A stretch of 32,469 nucleotides of DNA from Desulfosporosinus sp. (lineage in GTDB: Bacteria > Bacillota > Desulfitobacteriia > Desulfitobacteriales > Desulfitobacteriaceae), in NCBI GenBank assembly GCA_031292095.1, contig JARLHU010000100.1, forward strand, positions 1-32,469. The letters run 5' to 3'. The translations under genes and the position numbers were made by a program. Below the pieces are notes generated by a model. That model searched no databases. It had not been told where the DNA came from and was given only the letters and a program-made list of their open reading frames with translations. Positions 30,930 to 32,469 of this stretch are shown piece by piece. The number at the start of each line of letters is the position of its first letter. The first letter of the stretch is position 1.

Positions 30930-31533
30930 TCACCTCGCGTGAAGCGATATTTGTCTGTTCGATCCCCCACGCCCCAAGATGTTTCACGAGATATTCCATC
31001 GGTAAACCAATAACATTTGTCAATGATCCCTCAAGGGACGCGACAAACTTCCCGGCTTCCCCCTGAATTCCGTAGGCTCCGGCCTTGTCCATCGGTTCCC
31101 CACCGACCACGTACGCCTTAATTTCATCTGTAATAAGTTTCCGAAAACGTACGACGGTTTCTACCACGTCCGCTTCCAATCTTCCCGATCCGGAAATCAA
31201 GGCCACGCCGGTTAAAACAACGTGTGTCCTGCCACTTAGGCTCTGCAACATTTCTACCGCTTCCGCAGGCGTCGTCGGCTTCCCTAAAATACGAGTGCCC
31301 AAGACCACCATCGTGTCCGCCCCCAACACAACATCCTGAATGTCTCCTCCCAGATCTAACCAGTGAGTTAAACCCGCTTGAGCTTTACGCACCGCCAATT
31401 GTCTAACCCCGATCTCCGGCATCGTTCCTTCAGCCAACACCTCTGAAACAGAAGAAATAATCGTTTCAAAGGCGTAACCTTCCTCACGAAGTAGCATGGC
31501 CCTCCGAGGAGAAGAAGAAGCAAGTACGAGCAT
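30877..31533 (-). CDS. maf: Maf family nucleoside-triphosphate pyrophosphatase
   Basis: House-cleaning pyrophosphatase acting on dTTP/UTP-type or modified nucleotides; linked to septum formation in Bacillus. The motif LVLASSSPRRAMLL is at the N-terminus, VVLGADTMVVLGTRILGKP in the centre and GEPMDKAGAYGIQGEAG near residue 150, all family-diagnostic. The ATG at 31533 gives 218 residues, following AAGGAAG; the frame extends 11 codons further over the upstream gene. It overlaps radC, and the upstream DUF4321 stop is one base from its start. Confidence 0.95.
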   Translation of the reverse strand: MLVLASSSPRRAMLLREEGYAFETIISSVSEVLAEGTMPEIGVRQLAVRKAQAGLTHWLDLGGDIQDVVLGADTMVVLGTRILGKPTTPAEAVEMLQSLSGRTHVVLTGVALISGSGRLEADVVETVVRFRKLITDEIKAYVVGGEPMDKAGAYGIQGEAGKFVASLEGSLTNVIGLPMEYLVKHLGAWGIEQTNIASREVNDGLSAFERFTRGTFAT

Positions 31534-31534
31534 A

Positions 31535-31798
31535 TCACCACTTCCTTGACAATAAATATCCTCCAAGTGCTCCCAAAATCGTCGCGATGGTTATACTCAA
31601 GCGAAAACCAAAGGAAAGGGAGAAAAAAAAGAAATCCAAGTAAGTATGGGAAGGTACATCGATGACGGCCGGCCGCAATAACGGTGCAAAAATACCGTAT
31701 TTTTCTAAGCCAAATCCAACCAAAGTCCCCAGAGCAGCGCCAATCAGAATGAGCAATACAGTTCTTCCTGACCCCGAGGAATTTCGCCCAACCGCCAT
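31535..31798 (-). CDS. DUF4321 family small membrane protein
   Basis: An 87-residue protein with two hydrophobic segments: VLLILIGAALGTLVGFGL and a C-terminal LSITIATILGALGGYLL. The intervening LDFFFFSLSFGFRLSI pattern matches DUF4321, a family found beside maf in Clostridia; function unknown. The ATG at 31798 is preceded by GGAAGGGGAA. The reading frame continues upstream but without a good site and into repeat sequence. Its TGA stop is followed by one base and then the maf ATG, so the genes are probably translated together. Confidence 0.85.
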   Translation of the reverse strand: MAVGRNSSGSGRTVLLILIGAALGTLVGFGLEKYGIFAPLLRPAVIDVPSHTYLDFFFFSLSFGFRLSITIATILGALGGYLLSRKW

Positions 31799-31992
31799 AG
31801 TATATTCCCCTTCCATCTCTAATATTTTTGCTTTTAGCCCATTTGACCCGACTGTGACTACATGTAAGTGTAGCATCTTCCACATTACTACGCAAGTTCG
31901 ACAGTGTTCTATTTCCCTCTCGATAACATACAAACAACTTATAGATTTATCTGGATATGTCTGTTCAGAAAAATTCGTTACAACTACAGGAA

Positions 31993-32029
31993 TGCTCCAA
32001 ACTCATACGTAACGTTTGAGTTTGGAGCA
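31993..32029. repeat. Perfect 13-bp hairpin followed by CACCGCC
   Basis: Arms TGCTCCAAACTCA and TGAGTTTGGAGCA enclose an 11-base loop. The tail is CACCGCC, which recurs after other stem-loops further right. There is no T-run. Confidence 0.8.
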
Positions 32030-32046
32030 CCGCCTTAGGGGAACGT

Positions 32047-32077
32047 AGGGGGACGGGGGACGGTTCTTGTTTGCATG
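32047..32077. repeat. REP-like motif, GGGGACGGTTCTT class (inverted)
   Basis: AGGGGGACGGGGGACGGTTC continuing TTGTTTGCATGC. This is the reverse complement of the motif at 27061-27088. Confidence 0.6.
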
Positions 32078-32142
32078 CTTGACTTTGGTTCATTCTCACA
32101 TGCATTACAGGGTCCCCTCCAAATTGGCCATTCGTCGGCCAT

Positions 32143-32290
32143 GACTCGAACAAGGACGTTTGAGGTTAGAGTGCAGCCAAGACTCGAACAAGGATGTTCG
32201 AGATTAGAACACCGCCATGGATGGTAAGGTGTCGTGATGACCAAGTGTTCCTGTAGCCAAAACTCGAATCTCCTTTTCGATTCTCAGCGG
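32143..32290. repeat. Run of related short stem-loops
   Basis: Units GACTCGAACAAGGACGTTTG(AG) at 32143, GACTCGAACAAGGATGTTCG(AG) at 32183 and a looser ACTCGAATC..GATTC at about 32262. The second has perfect arms CTCGAACA/TGTTCGAG; the first keeps pairing through a G-T wobble. The rest of the 31799-32405 gap contains no recognised gene. Confidence 0.6.
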
Positions 32291-32405
32291 CGGACTAACC
32301 TGAAACATATTGTTTCAGTAATGGTCGTCGGATGTGTTCCCTACTGCCATTGCATTAAGGGTTAAAGCGAGCGCAGGTGCTGAACAAGTGTCTCGCAGAC
32401 CCTCC

Positions 32406-32469
32406 CTAATTAAGTAGTTCGTAAATTCCGATTAAAATAAGTACCGCTCCTGAAATCACCTGGGACAAA
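32406..32469 (-). CDS. C-terminal end of an unidentified membrane protein (partial)
   Basis: The last 20 codons of a gene that continues beyond the window edge: LSQVISGAVLILIGIYELLN then TAG. A hydrophobic helix ending in a short polar tail of this kind closes MntP/YtaF-type membrane proteins, but 20 residues cannot establish that. It is on the same strand as the DUF4321-maf-radC group and separated from it by a 607-base repeat-rich gap. Confidence 0.45.
   Translation of the reverse strand, partial: LSQVISGAVLILIGIYELLN

Noticed and set aside
32035..32244. Open frame of 69 codons on the minus strand in the right-hand repeat region
   Set aside because: It is translated repeat sequence without a ribosome site, and it crosses several stem-loops and the REP-like motif.

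Overview
The window is a housekeeping chromosome segment from an endospore-forming Firmicute, most likely of the Peptococcaceae (Desulfosporosinus/Desulfitobacterium-like). This rests on gene content and order, not on a database search: nearly every gene lies on the minus strand in the order radC, mreBCD, PBP2, minCDE, rodA, spoIVFA, spoIVFB, rng, rplU-prp-rpmA, spo0B-like, obg, yhbY, nadD, yqeK, rsfS, leuS. This is the classic mre/min/spoIVF/rpl/obg neighbourhood of spore formers, with a MinE-type Min system. No rRNA, tRNA, CRISPR array, prophage or intact insertion sequence was recognised.

Layout, in the direction of transcription (right to left). 32.5-30.2 kb: the 3' end of an unidentified membrane protein, a repeat-rich gap, then DUF4321, maf and radC. 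30.1-24.8 kb: cell-shape genes mreB, mreC, mreD and PBP2, ending in a terminator. 24.7-21.4 kb: minC, minD, minE and rodA. 21.0-19.2 kb: spoIVFA and spoIVFB, the sporulation intramembrane-protease pair. 19.0-14.5 kb: a radical-SAM protein, its DUF2344 partner and RNase G. 14.4-12.9 kb: galE flanked by two similar unannotated single-helix peptides. 12.8-11.7 kb: rplU-prp-rpmA behind a strong promoter and a probable L21 leader. 11.6-9.4 kb: spo0B-like, obg and yhbY. 9.3-5.6 kb: two ABC-F ATPases with a 51-residue basic peptide between them. 5.5-0.2 kb: nadD, an RRM protein, yqeK, rsfS and leuS; leuS is preceded by a short T-box leader.

The genes serve growth and division (Mre, PBP2, RodA, Min), ribosome assembly and translation quality control (L21, L27, Prp, Obg, YhbY, RsfS, ABC-F, LeuS), NAD synthesis, and sporulation (SpoIVFA/B, Spo0B-like).

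The most unusual content is between the genes. The gaps hold several families of imperfect palindromes. One family (three good copies near 4.4, 16.3 and 27.3 kb) has three helices whose arm sequences differ between copies but stay complementary, which is direct covariation evidence for a structured RNA or single-stranded DNA element. Each copy ends 1-19 bases from the stop codon of a minus-strand gene. A second family (six copies between 20.0 and 30.3 kb) also often abuts stop codons. I could not assign either family to a named class.
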